Assembly: GCA_009599575.1 (NCBI GenBank)
Contig: VWND01000003.1
Span: 1,564,001-1,628,000, forward strand
Direction: 5' to 3'
DNA length: 64,000 nt
Source of the DNA: Blumeriella jaapii
Lineage: Eukaryota; Ascomycota; Leotiomycetes; Helotiales; Drepanopezizaceae
Shown: positions 12,587-25,064 of the stretch, piece after piece
Layout: every line of letters starts with the position of its first letter
How positions within the stretch are numbered: the stretch's first letter is position 1
Translations under genes and position numbers: made by a program
Notes under the pieces: generated by a model
What the model saw: the letters and a program-made list of their open reading frames with translations, nothing else
Told to the model about the DNA's origin: nothing
The model's database searches: none

Positions 12587-13805
12587 ATGTGGCGCGACCG
12601 CACCAACCTGTACGTTCGTTCCCGGCTCCAGACACATCTGTCCAGTAGCTAACATCTCCAGCTACATCTCCTACCGCCAGTCCTACGCGCACCACCCGGC
12701 GAAGAAGACGAAGTACTCCTCGTCCGGCAATGGCTTTAGCTCCTCCATCCCGTCCGGCTCCTCGGAGCGGCAAGGTCTCATGTCGCCTGGCGCGTTCGAG
12801 GACGATGGCGACGCCGTCATAGAAATGGATCTTCTCCCCCCGAGATGGGCGGACATTTCAGACGAGGTGACAGAGTACCTCACGGATATCGCGGCCAAGA
12901 GCGTCAAGCTGGAGAAGCTGCATCAGAAGCATGTGTTACCGGGTTTCGATGACGAGGAAGTCAAGAGGAATGAGGAGGGCGAGATTGAAAGCTTGACGCA
13001 GGACATTACGAGAGGCTTCCACAACTGCCAAGCCGCCATACAGAGGGTGGAGCAGATGGTGAGGGAGAATAAGCAGCAGGGAGGGATTAGCAAGGGAGAA
13101 GAAACCATGGCGAGGAATATCCAGATCTCGCTCGCAGGACGTGTGCAAGAAGCCAGCGCCGGGTTCAGGAAGAAGCAGAGCGCGTACCTGAAAAGTGCGT
13201 CACCAATTTTCGCGTGCTCGCTAATGCATTTCCAATGCCGGATATGATGCTGATGGATGTGTACAGAACTTCGCGGCCTTTCCGGCATGACAACCGCCAT
13301 CGACCGCTCCTCCACCCCCCTTTACCACTCCTACTCCAACGACCCCTCGCTTCTCGAATCCGACGCCGATAAGTCCTACTCGCAGTCCACCCTGCAACAA
13401 ACCTCGCAGAAACAGCTCACCTCGAACGACGCCGCCATCATGCAGCGCGAGCGCGAAATCACCGACATCGCCCAGGGCATCATCGAGCTAGCCGACATTT
13501 TCAAGGAGCTGCAAACGATGATCATCGACCAAGGCACGATGCTGGATCGCATAGACTACAACGTGGAGCGAATGGCGGTGGAAGTCAAGGCGGCGGCCAA
13601 GGAACTGACAGTGGCGAGTGGGTATCAGCGGAAGGGGACCAAGAGGAGAATAATCTTTCTTTTGGTGTTGCTCGTGGTGGGCATGTTTATTCTGCTCATG
13701 GTCAAGCCGAAGAGGCATCGTGTGGGTGGAGGTGGGATCGGAGACGAGAGCCCGGCACCGGCACCAGGGCCGAATCAAGGGGAGGGCGATGGTTTGCCGC
13801 CTTGA
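12587..13805 (+). CDS. TLG2: Qa-SNARE Tlg2 / syntaxin-16 family
   Basis: t-SNARE of the trans-Golgi network and endosomes that drives fusion of endosome-derived vesicles. Three exons: 12587..12609, 12662..13194, 13267..13805; 364 residues. It begins MWRDRTNLYISYRQSYAHH, as Tlg2 proteins do. An Habc-type helical region follows the segment PRWADISDEVTEYLTDIAAK. The SNARE helix starts at about residue 245 (QREREITDIAQGIIELADIF), with the zero-layer Gln in KELQTMI. A single C-terminal membrane anchor lies at about 313-333 (RIIFLLVLLVVGMFILLMV). After it comes a 30-residue Gly/Pro-rich lumenal tail. The first exon codes for only seven complete codons. Confidence 0.93.
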
Positions 13806-16131
13806 ATTGATGATTGATACCCCAGCGAGCTCGAACTGCGTCAAGAACGATATCTTTCCATTGTGAAATCACGTCTTGTCTGGCAGGCAACCAGGGACCG
13901 TCTACCCAAGTGGTTTCACGTCTGCACTGCTCCACTGGCATATCGTTCGGCTACGAAGCCCGCAAATCACCTAATTGGGAAAGTAAACATAATAATCTCA
14001 GTGAAAATTAGGATTCATTCCCCTTTCGGCAAGCGAGCGCCCACTGGATTCCTCCTATCGCCCCATCAGCACCTTTTCAACCTTAGTATATAAATTTCAA
14101 CCATCCGCCAACGATCCACCGACTACAAGTCACTCCATTTCTCCAGCCTTCGAAGGCCCAATCTTGTTCTCGCAGTTCCGGAGTCCTTCGAAGATAAGTT
14201 CCACCCGTCTGTTTCTTACCTCTACACAAGCAACTCCGCGCATCAACGTACGCATATCGCAAGCGTGTGTTCCTGCCTTAAGCAGAGGCTCTACCTAGAC
14301 CTGCTTAAGAACAAGCTTCGTGGTTAACAATCTATTTCCATATGACAGCAGTATTTAAAATTACGACAGCCCTTTTCTCTCCTTATCCGTTATATCATCT
14401 GCTCTCGACCCCCAGCTACCTAGCTTTTCAATTCTTTTCCGGATCCTTGCTTTCAGCGCATTCCCGTTCGTGCGGATGGATGAGATAAATGGATAAAAAT
14501 TGATCTACACACCCAATCTTTGCTTTAGTATTGTACACCACTCCGCCGGCGCACGAATAACCTGGTAATCGGGACGATGACCCGTGCTTGCCTATTACGC
14601 TCGGTTGAGGATTGAGAAGGTGAATTTATTTACACCACGGCCCTTTTCTTTCCCCCTCATTCATGCTTACCGACGCCAACCATGTTCTAGCGAATCCCAT
14701 TATTTTCCATCCACTCGCTCTTGTCGCTCGCTACGTTTCCATCGAGCTCCTAGGCTCCCACCTGCTTAGCTAAACTGCCGTGAGCAGGAATCGCTCCTTT
14801 TCGTTTTGTCTAAAGCGATTTCCTTTCCTCCCCTCTCCTGGATGTCCTCTTGTAAATCGATTTCTGGCGGGATTTTCTTGATCTCCATACGGCGGCTGGC
14901 TTTGCTCGCTGACGGATTGACAGCTTTGTACATCAGGAGAAAAGGGGCCACGGCACGGCCCTCTGCGAGGTGTGCGCTAGATTGGAAGACACGATAGATA
15001 CAGCAGCTTCTTTCTACATACCTGGATCGCATCTACGCAACGAAAAGCGGATCGTACTCGCTGAGGTAGGTGCTAAGCGGTTTACGTAGGGAAAATCTTG
15101 CGAAACTCGTAAGTAATCTGATATGAATTTATAAACATGTACTTTACTTTTATCGTTGGACGTTGCGACCGAACTGATACCCAAATACTTTGCTTCCAAC
15201 CCATCTGCTCAAGAAAAACCACGACTTGCACACAGCGGCGAGACTGAGATATTTAATTTTGCTATTAGACAAAAGGAGCATCTTTTATTATTCATTCTCT
15301 GCAAAACAGCCGTTCTTTTTCTTTATTGATGCACTGTAAGCTTCAAATCCTAAGTGCTGGGAAATTTCATTGTTTACTTTCGCTAAATCTAGGCGCTAAT
15401 ACTTACACGTCACAACAGACTCTTCTTCTTCCAGCACAACCACTTTAGATCATATTTCTTTGGAGGCGAAGAAAAGTCACGCTTTTTAATCCATTATTTT
15501 TTATCTTCAGCAACCCCGGAAGATGATTTGTTTCTTCCTAACACATCACAGCCAATCAAGGCTCCGATGCTGGCTCAACAACCAGTATGAGAAGCCTTGG
15601 CAAGCACAACCAGTCATCATCCGCAGTACTGTACATTGAACCCAGCCTGTGCAGTATGCTTGAATGCTGCTACACATTCCCCCAAGTATGCCACACTGAG
15701 ATTTCCGGTTGTAAGCTTTCGAAATAGCATATCTTGCACTTGACGGCTTTTGTGACGCAAGCCAGCCGGTGGCAAATGAATTCTCACGGCGTAGGAAAAG
15801 GCTTTTTGTGGGAGGGAATGTGTGGGCGGGTGTAGTTTTGAAACCAACGATTTGTATTCGCGAGCTTAGGGGTTTTCCGAAATAGCACATAAGACTATGC
15901 TGCACTAGCACACAGCTAGCAGCGGTGCCAATGGCCTTATAGCACATAAAATGCCCTCCACACCATGCAATCTTGTGAACCTCTGCCCACGGCCGCCTTA
16001 AGCCCACGACTGGCCGGCCTATGCCCACGGCAAGTCAATCCCAAGACCGATCAAGCTCCTCCCTCAAATCCTCTTTCCCATATCCATACATCACCACCGT
16101 TTTTATGTAGACTAAAACGCCCCCCACCCTA
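13806..16131. other. Gene-poor intergenic region
   Basis: About 2.3 kb with no supportable protein gene. A TATATAAA at 14088-14095 is followed by a pyrimidine-rich stretch to about 14800 that resembles a long fungal 5' leader, but no coding exon follows. An untranslated transcript is possible; this is inference only. Confidence 0.45.
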
Positions 16132-16420
16132 TCAATCCCGGCCCTCAGCCTGATACGCTTGTCAGCATTCCTCTCACCCCTAGAAGTTCGACCCGGCAAA
16201 ACGTGCTAGCGCAGATGGGAAACGCCACTCTTACCCGGCAGTATGCACAGGGCGTGTGATCGACCCAGACATAGCGAGGGCAAACGTATCTGGACCAGTA
16301 CTTGCACTTGTATTTGACGTAGGCGTTGCGTTTCAAGGGTGCGTTGACGCTCACAACAGGCTGGCTGGTTTCGGTTGTAGGAAACTGCGTTTTGAAAGCT
16401 TGGGACGTAGATGAATGCAT
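16132..16420 (-). CDS. Small Cys-containing hypothetical protein (67 aa), two exons
   Basis: Unrecognised small protein. Exon 1 16420..16235 and exon 2 16149..16132 are separated by an 85-nt intron with a strong donor (CGG|GTAAGAGT), a GCTGAC branch site and a TATCAG acceptor; 204 nt in total. The second half is basic and aromatic: YVKYKCKYWSRYVCPRYVWV, then DHTPCAYCRAEGRD. Cysteines are spaced C-x8-C-x10-C-x2-C and might bind zinc. There is no signal peptide. The intron quality and the compact end in the second exon argue for a real gene. An upstream in-frame Met at 16471 would add 17 Ser/Lys/Arg-rich residues. Confidence 0.5.
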
Positions 16421-17839
16421 TTTGATCCGAGAGCTAGATCTGTGGGCTTGGGAGGATTTGGTTCTTTTCAACTGTTGTTGTTGTTTTTGCCGTTTTCGGT
16501 TGTCCTTAATGCTTGTCGGAAAAGGAGAACTTGGTATGCTGGTTGGAAAACGGAAAAGAGCAAATGGAAAAAGGATCGGGGGCTTATATAGATAGACCTT
16601 AAGAGGTTAGTCATGCAAGTAAGCTGCCTGATCTAGGCGAGTGATTAACGAAAGATACAGGCTGTGATCCGAAAACGTGAATGTTTTTTTGTAGTGAATC
16701 ACGCACGGATCTATCACGCTTTCGACTCAAACTCCAAAGTAATCTTCGGTTATCTAGAATTTATATTGACTACGAGTTCGGAACTTCTTAGGTAGCGGGT
16801 CTGCTTTAAGATAATACTAACAGTTAAAAAATTCAGACTCAAGAATAAGCTAACGGATAGGGAGCCCTTTGGTTTGGATCACGTGTTTACTCAAGCCTGC
16901 ACCTACCCTACCTATTCAAATGTCTTTTTTCTTCTCTTGTCTTGTAATAAAGGGTAGTTTTAAATTTACAATACAAGTATTTCTTTAACCCCTGTTTTAT
17001 CCAAAGCACTTAGTCCAGATCCTACAGTTCTACAAAACAAATGTTTATATGTAATCTCTTTTCCAGTTCCTGTCCGCAAATCCGTTCGTTTCTTTTCCCT
17101 CAGCAGTATTAGAACTCGAGCATAAAAGTTAGCAGCAAAGCTAAACATAGATTTAAAAAACGATCTGTTCACGCATAAATTAGAAAGGATTTATTCATCA
17201 GCCTAATGACCAGCATAGTATGTTTCTAACAGCATTTGTGAATTCTGAGCTAGAAAAACTTCAGGGGCAAGGCTCAAGAAAAAGAGCTAGGCTAATAACT
17301 GCGAAGCAACGAAATACCGGAGGCGAACAAAGTCGGCAATCTATTACTTGAGAAATTGAAAAGGGAAAGGTACAAAGAACAATGATTATTGCGAATAAAA
17401 TGTTCGGAAAATCCTTGGAAAAGGGTTGCAAGCGAAAGATGGCTACGCAATTGTTACATCGCAACAGCTCAAACTATTCCCAGGGGTATTAACACATATT
17501 CGATTAGAAATCCGGGCTCGCGCTGGCGGCATTTTAATCGACGACCTAAAAAAAATAAATTTCGTGTATTGCATAAACAGTTCGTTTTATTTTTATTAAG
17601 CAGCGGAATTGGATTTTTGCTGTGTATCATTGTCGTTGCCTTTTTGATCGCTTGAAAAGTAGCGCTTTCATAGGATAAAAATGCGCTTTCAAACACTTTC
17701 AATGTAAGTATTATATTATTCCTGTTTCTGAAATCGTTGTTAACACCCTGTTGGCCACTCAATCCCGGGTAAACAATGTTATCGTAAGAATCGTTCGGTC
17801 CCTCCTGCCATACATACATATTCCCATCATTGATCACAT
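16421..17839. other. AT-richer gene-poor region
   Basis: I see no supportable gene. Stops are frequent in all frames, and the sequence is visibly richer in A and T than the flanking genes. Confidence 0.5.
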
Positions 17840-18250
17840 TTAACATCCACCCCCGCCGCCACCATCTCCTCCTCCTCCTCCTCCTCCCCCTCCATCACCG
17901 CCGCTGTGGCCACCGCTATGTCCACCGCCCCCGTCTCCACCGCCAAACCATCCTCCCCCATGGTGACCATGATGCGCAGAAGAATGATGACCGTGGTTGC
18001 CGTCGTTGTCGCCATAGCCATAATCAGAGTTGTATTTGTGCTTCCTACTTGATAAATTAGCCCACAATCCGTAGGATCTAAGACAACTTCGTGCTGGGGA
18101 ACTGAAGGAAGAAACGACCCTAAGAATGCCAGAAGGTGATGACACGTACCTGCGAGATTGCTTCATGGGTGCTTGAGCATGCTGACTATACTGTGCCGGC
18201 CTAGGACCGACCCCATAATACTGGGGTTTTGATTTGCTTCCGAAACACAT
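17840..18250 (-). CDS. Gly/His-rich small protein (101 aa), two exons
   Basis: Exon 1 18250..18150 and exon 2 18044..17840 are joined over a 105-nt intron (CGCAG|GTACGTG to AAGTAG|GAAG), 306 nt in total. The start MCFGSKSKPQYYGVGPRPAQ is followed by a His/Asp/Gly segment (GHHSSAHHGHHGGGWFGG) and an almost pure Gly tail with spaced Asp, ending in Cys. Small fungal proteins beginning MCFGSK are, as I recall, common in Pezizomycotina genomes but uncharacterised. Cys2 could be lipidated and the His cluster could bind metal; both are guesses. The longer unspliced frame starting at 18403 is less likely because it reads through the intron. Confidence 0.6.
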   Translation of the reverse strand: MCFGSKSKPQYYGVGPRPAQYSQHAQAPMKQSRRYVSSPSGILRVVSSFSSPARSCLRSYGLWANLSSRKHKYNSDYGYGDNDGNHGHHSSAHHGHHGGGWFGGGDGGGGHSGGHSGGDGGGGGGGGGDGGGGGGC

Positions 18251-21200
18251 GTTCTTTGGTTGCGCTTGTGCTTTCCTCCGCTTCTGTTGTTTTGTACTGG
18301 TTTTGTTCTTTTGGACTTCAACGCAGAATGGACGACTTGACGGCTTTAAATGATTGTGCCTGGTGGCTGATGTCGCCTGATACGTCAGAACCGTCATACG
18401 CAAGACACGAAAAAGCCTCCGAGCTGTGAGTAATCTGCCTTGTGATGCCGCCTAGGCGACTGTCTACGAAGCGTAAGGCTGAGAGTCATGCTGTGCGGCT
18501 GCGCCTTAGTCTGACAAGTGTGACAGGCGCTTCGCCAAGTGCTTCGATAATTCTTCTGGAAGGTGAGAATGTGGATGCCTAGGTGTGAGGGAGGAAAATT
18601 GGCACGGTTGAGGCTGAGACGAGGCGGGGTACACTAGTGCCGAAAGAAGCAATACCTAACACTGTGTGTCAGTGGTTCGGGAAGAAGAGAATCGCCGTCT
18701 TCTGAGCGATAACACGCAATCCTGCGGCTGAAATGGAGATGCGCGTATTAGTATATACTTGGTAGAATGTTTGATTGTTTCGTCGTTTGGTTCTCGATCT
18801 CAACAATTGCGAGCGATAGTCTTAGATAGCAGAGATTACATGAAACAGGCAGCAACTACGTACCTGTCGTGCATAGCCGAATAGTCGGTAGGAACCCTCA
18901 CCGGAGGCTGGGACGGATGAATTGTATGCAGTAAGATGTTACTTGTATTGTTCTAAGTCTGACTGGCGAGCTCTCCGCAGAAGACGGAAGGTTCGGGCTC
19001 GCTTAGTCAGTCGCTCGGAAAAACTAGTCTCCGAGGAGGCTCGTTATCACGTGACTACGAGCCTTTCCGAGCTCCAGGAACATCTAACTACTGAAAGCGT
19101 ACAGGAAGAATGAATCTGGAACAAAAGAAATGAAAGGAAATAAAGGAATGTAAATATAGCGCAACAGTACCGTATGATTCCAGAAAGCAAGATTAAATAG
19201 AGTGGCGGCAAAGTGCTTCTATTTAGAATCATCATCGGTGTTAAATTGGCTTCGAAGTATAAAAACCCCGCGAATAACGACTACGCATGACTGGTTTTGG
19301 GCAGAAAGCCCCTTGTGCATATCGAGTGACTGGTTCATGTGAAACAAAAGTAAACTAGCGAAAAGAGAAGATGAATGACTCACTGTGTCTAAGAGCGCAC
19401 GCATTGCTCTGAGCAATCAACCCCACCTGGAGGCTGGTAAAGGTCTGTAGTTCAACACAGCCTTACTGGTCCGGGCTTTTATAAGATCTTGCCGGTCATT
19501 GCTCTTGCTTCATATACATTCTCTTTAGTTAATTCAAATGAACACTTCTAATAGGATATCATTGTCAAGATGACGTCTAATTCAGACGATCGGCCTGTGA
19601 CCGGAAAATTCTCGGAGCCACAAGCGAGATTAACCGATAAAGTAAACAACGGACGCAAAACTTATGTAGCATCCTATTAATCTAAAGCTTATTCGCATGA
19701 AGACTTGTGACATCTTGTCTGGTTATCGAGATTTGCTTTGCTCGTTTCCTTTCTGTATTCTTGGATGTTTTTGTACTCTCTGCATTCCCGGATTGCCTTC
19801 TTTGGAAGAATGCCTCTCGAACTTCTCAAAGTTTTTAAAGTTTCACGAAGTTGGGGGGCATTTCTAAGGCACGGAATTAGCAATAGAATTGATAGGCTGT
19901 ACATGAATTTGATCCACGTTTGGTTTAGAAATCATATCCAAAACTCGATCTTGGTCTACTTGATATTATTTTGACAAATCTTCGCGTTTGCTTTCTGTTT
20001 CTTGCCTTGTCATCTATATATCAGAATATTAACCCGACGTTCAAATCAAAAACATCAGAAAAAACACAGCCTTTTAAATTCAATCTCGAAAATGCAGTAC
20101 AATACTATCACCACTTTGCTATTTGACAGCTTCGCAGCAGCAGCCCCTTCCGAAGGTCCTGTAGGGGAGGGGCTCAAATAGCGGACCATTTGTCACACAC
20201 TTATTTTATATAACTGATTTCTCTAGGATCTCTTGTATGTAAAAATCCCCAGCTTAGCACGTCTCCAATGCCCTGCGGGATGCTTGAGGTAGCGCAGTTT
20301 CACTGGCCCCTCCAGACGTTAAATAATATCATCATCATCATCACCCTTTCAAAGGTAACCTTTAGCCCCTCGCACTCTGTCTGATGCTTGCAGCGATATT
20401 TCACACACTATTATATCTACTCGATTTTCGAAGGTGATGGATAAGTTTCGCGGCGGCGGTAGCATCTGCGTGTATGTGTTCGGCGAATATGGAAATGAGC
20501 TTTAGCCCGGACATCCACGCCAAGAATGTACTTGAATGCAAGATGAAAGGTCTGAGTATTTCGTGTACTCAACATGCGCAGTGTTGCACAACCCTGGGCC
20601 GACGGGGACGGGTTGTGTGCAGCGGTGTGAATTCACATTTTGCTGTAAAATATCGAGTGCCGGCAGAATAATTGTGGGAAGGCAGCCCACTTTATGACAC
20701 TTATCTTCGTCGTTTTTTTACTATAAATAACAAATCTTCTGATCGGTGATAGCTGCACAGCGCATTCCTCCCAAAGCACTGTGTCGTGTTTTCGATTTGT
20801 CGAACTATCATGAAACTTATTCTTTTGTAATTTCCATTTTCTTCTTTCCATTGCAATTTTTCAATAATCGCGCTGTTAGGCAAATCGCAGTCGAAAAGAG
20901 ATAGTCGATACAGCTAAAGCTTGAAATCACTGATGAAAACATTTCTTCGACGCCGCTTCGTATCAATTGCTTAACTTGACGTTTCAGAATATTTTCAAAT
21001 AAAACGAGAGCTTTCTTTTGTCGCAAAAGAAAAAGATTCATTGCGATCGAAAAGGCTGAAGGTTCGTACCAGGCTGAGATTTTAGTAGCACGGGAATGAG
21101 CGTCAGTTTTACATTACGTCTAATCTTGTTTAGAAAGTCAAAAATACAATATCGAACTTTTCATCAACTTCTTATTGACCTTCATTGACTGTAACTGTTT

Positions 21201-21830
21201 CAATCAGAATGAGATGCCGTAGGGCGGCGGCGGTATTTTTCAAAGCCATTTTTTTTTCCTCGCAGTTTGGTGTACGTAGCAAATAGCCTGGGCCACGACC
21301 TAGAGACATTAAGATTTGCTCTAATAAATGTGCAGCTCATATCGATCAGTATGAACAAGCTTAAAGTCATCAAGTCCTTCATATGCAGTGTTCTATTTTG
21401 GTTTGCAATTCCCGAGACCTTTCCGTTTTGAGCTGATCGTTGCGGCACAGCAGCATGTCAGCCTTCAACAAATTCTTGAATCTCGAGAATCAGGCTTTGT
21501 TCAGCCCTCACATTCTCTTAAGCAAAATGTGTCACCAAAAGTCTCGTCGATTGTTCTAAGACCTGGGGAAAGGATTCAGAAACTCTCTTGAATCAACAAG
21601 CGAGTGTCTATTTCTCTTGGATGAGCTCCAGATCCGCAATATCGCCCACGACGAAGTGCCGATGATTGTCTACTGTCGTCTGTCTAATTTTTACGTTTAA
21701 CTCAACTACGTCGCTCTAGCCTCCGGTTCCTGAAATCTGAGATTTACAACACCCTCGCTACAGAATCCTCACGATTGTATGACGATTGCGTGGTAGTTGA
21801 GCAGTCGAATTGGTGATTCGAATCGTGGAC
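18251..21830. other. Gene-poor AT-richer block
   Basis: About 3.6 kb without a convincing intact gene. Short ORFs are scattered on both strands and none shows a domain. The only item worth separate listing is a possible decayed secreted-protein gene at 20092. Confidence 0.5.
20092..20292 (+). pseudogene. Possible truncated or decayed small secreted-protein gene
   Basis: An ATG after a typical A-rich fungal leader opens MQYNTITTLLFDSFAAAAPS, which looks like a signal peptide with an A-A-A-P cleavage region but has an Asp inside the hydrophobic core. Unspliced, the frame stops at 20181 (29 residues). If a plausible intron at 20161..20226 is removed (branch CTGAT, acceptor CTCTAG), the frame continues to 20292 and gives about 45 residues ending in LQCPAGCLR. 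Either product is short for a secreted effector or hydrophobin, so decay is the likelier reading. Weak evidence. Confidence 0.25.
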
Positions 21831-24503
21831 ATGAGAAAGGACCGTGAAGACGGAGACCGGCTGCGTCTCCTCCCTACAAGCTCAAGCGCAACGCCTCTAT
21901 CACGGGAAACATATCGTTTCCGCGAACCTCAGCCAAGCTATGAACTTCACGACGTTGAGGGGTCAGATATTGGCATCCAGAATCCGACGATGAGATATCT
22001 CGACCCTCCTCCATATCCCTTCGTTTGGGATTCGTTTCCAGAACATACAAGGAAGGGCGCGACTTCTTTCAACGAGTAAGTGGTCGCAAAACCCCTTGTG
22101 CAGTATGGATGGTATATTAATTCAACCAGTTTCTCGAGAGAAGTCTCGGGGCGATCATCCACCTTCGAGGACTTCAGCGGCGAAGCGGAGCCACCGGTCA
22201 AAAAGCGTTTCGAGCGCTTCCTCCGGTTCCTTCTGAGGTCTGGGAGATATGCTTCTCATATATCATACGAACAAGCGAGCCTCGACCCCTCGAAAAAGCC
22301 CAAGAAGTTCTCTGGGTGGCGTGGGGGCGTACTCATGGCCGCTACAAGCGCGGGCTCAGTTCTACTGATCAACTTTTTATTCACGATATACTCCGGGGTC
22401 AAGTCCGGAAGCGGGCTTCAGGTCGGAACTGTATACCACGGAGACTGTGACACGGTGCGCAAGGCAGATTCGTGGCTTCACATTGCTATCAACGTTATGG
22501 GGACGTTGCTGCTGGGTGCTAGTAACTACACGATGCAATGCATCGCGGCTCCCACCCGAGGCGAGATCGATGCTTCGCATTCGTCAGGCAAACACATGGA
22601 CATAGGTCTCCCGAGTATTAGAAATCTTCACGGATGGAAAAAGAAGACCCTTTTCGGGCTACTGGTCGTTTCCACCTTGCCTTTGCATTTCTTGTAAGTC
22701 AGCAAACCCAAATTCTGCCGAATGGCAATGGAGTACTAGCCCTAACACCTCTCAAGATGGAACTCGGCCGTGTTCATAACCACGCAGCGTTTGGACTACA
22801 ATGTTTACGTAGTCACGCCGAAATTCCTCACGAACAGTACCGTCGATTGCTCGCAGAATGTGACCCAAGGCTGGAACAGTTTCGTGGGAGCTGCCACAGA
22901 TTATAATACGCACAGCAGGCTAGACAACCTCGAGTGGTCTGATTACATCAATACCACGACGAGCGAACGAACAGCGTGGTGGGCGGACGACATATGTAAC
23001 ACCTCCCAAATCCTTAGATCAAGCTATAGCAACAACAACTTGACTCGACTGGACAGCGCTACATGCATCAACGCCTACGGCCCTGGCAACGGGTTCATGT
23101 CTGGCTATGCGAATCTTCTCGCCGTGACGAAGGAGCAACCAGCTGGGCTCAACAACAGTGTGCTGTTGGCCTTTAAATATGAAGGATTTGTGTCTAACTA
23201 TACTGGCAACCGCTGGGTCTGCAACTCGGAGCATCTGATCAACAGCGGTTACAACTGTAACTACAAAGATATTGCCAAGAACGCTGGCAACTGGTCACTT
23301 GGTCCCATCCAGTCCGCGGCGAATAATGATTACAGTATTGGGACGGGAGACAAATACGCCATTGACTACTGTCTTGCGGAGCCTACAACGCTCGCAGGAA
23401 AGTGTGAGCTGCAGTACAGTCTTGTAATCATGCTTTGCGTGTTAGCTGCCAACTGCATCAAGTTCGGCTGCATCGTCTTCACCCTCGTCACCAATCTCGA
23501 CCAAGTCCTGGCGACTGTAGGCGACGCCATTGCCTCCTTCATCGAGACGCCCGACCCCATAACGGCAGGACGACCCTTTCTCTCTCGTGAGCAAGCCCTC
23601 AGCTTCAAGATAGCCGAAGGCGGCAGAGCACAACCCTATCATCCGGTGAAGCTCAGATGGTGGCGAGCGCCGAGCTGGAAACGCTGGTTCATCACCCTGA
23701 TTCTATGCATCGTCGCTATAGGAACCGTTGCCAGTCTCCTGGATATTGGCAACACGTCCCTGCTCGCCAATGCCTCGGGGCTCTACTCCTCCCCTTACGA
23801 GGTCAAGTTCGGGGCCTATAGCGAATACGCCACGATTAACATCTTCAACTTCGGCAGCTCGCCCACTGCAGAGATGTTCGACAGCAACCGCATGCTCATC
23901 GCGATGGTCACGCTGGCGAACTTGCCGCAAGTCATCGTGTCGTGCTTGTATTTCGCCATCAACACCGTGTTCACGTCCATGGTCTCGGCGGACGAGTGGG
24001 CGCGCTTCATCACCCACAGGAAGGCCCTCCGCACCACCGATCCGCTGGGCCAGCAGCGCTCGACCTACTGGCTCTCGCTGCCGTGGACCTACGCGCTGCC
24101 GGTGGCAGTCGCATCGTCAATCCTGCATTGGCTGATCTCGCAGTCTCTCTTCGTCTCCCGCACTGAAGTTCTCAACGTTGAGGGTACCCCAGAGCCTCTA
24201 TCCTACATGAACGTCGGTTACAACCCTTTGGCCATTCTGTTGTCGCTGTTTTTCGGGATCGGCTTGTTGCTAGCGCTCATCGCTACCGGATTCCGGAGGC
24301 TGGCGTATGGAAGTGCCCTGGTGGGAAATAATAGTTTGGCTATCGCGGCAGCGTGTCACAGGACGAAAGATGACTTTGGGGCCGAGAAGAAGAAAGTCCA
24401 GTGGGGGGCTGTGCGGCATGAGGACGAAGAAGGGAATCCAGGTCATTGTTGTTTTTCAAGCGAGGCAGTGGAGTTGCCTAAGTGGGGCGATAAGTATTTG
24501 TGA
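21831..24503 (+). CDS. Polytopic membrane protein, fungal DUF6536 type
   Basis: Function unknown. Exons 21831..22075, 22130..22693 and 22757..24503 give 851 residues. The first intron is 54 nt and in frame apart from an internal TAA, so the gene would look interrupted if unspliced. The ATG at 21831 is the first Met in the open frame. After a polar N-terminus of about 160 residues the conserved block appears: W-R-G-G-V-L-M-A-A then LLINFLFTIYSG, followed by GDC, a helix with NVMGTLLLGASNYTMQC, and a HGWKKKTLFGLLVVSTLPLHFL helix. A large Asn-glycosylation-rich loop (about 600 nt) precedes at least five more helices. The arrangement suggests a plasma-membrane or endomembrane protein with an exposed loop. 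The family assignment is from memory of the pattern. Confidence 0.85.
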
Positions 24504-25064
24504 GGAGTAGCTTGAGCGTCGATACCATGTTTTTTTTCCAAAATCTGATACCCATCTCTCGTCTATTCTGTGTTAGAACGGAGAATTTATCCTTTTGTAA
24601 ACATACAATACGAAAGCAAAATCCCTGTCATCAGCCATCGTAGGGCAAGTTTTCGTAGTTGTCTTGACCTTAAAATGGACGAGAGGAAGCAGGCCAAGAT
24701 CAGATCAACGTATTCGCCGTGAACGATAAACATTTATCAAGCAGAGTAGCAGGATGAAACTGGAGATCCGATTTGTAGAGTCACATACAGAGTCCCGGTG
24801 TTAATGACATCCGAAATGGTCCTTGCCGCATATCGACAGCCATCAAAAATCAGAGAGCGCTTCAATCACTCAGCTCACCGTACAGATGTTTCCGACGCAT
24901 CTAACCACAACCAGCTTTGTAGAACAGATGATGTCTCAAATGACGACGTACAAGTACAATGATTCCTACAATCAAAACTTCGCTATACCGAGCCCAGCTA
25001 ATCAGAGCTCAATCCCGACAATGTGAAGCTATTCGTTTGATTGCTCTCAATCAGGCATGTTGAT
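24504..25064. other. Intergenic region between convergent genes
   Basis: 3' flanks of the DUF6536 gene and of the mitochondrial protein gene. I see nothing coding in it. Confidence 0.6.

Noticed and set aside
22076..22129. In-frame TAA in the DUF6536 gene considered as a pseudogene mutation
   Set aside because: The stop lies inside a good 54-nt GTAAGT...CAACCAG intron whose removal keeps the frame.
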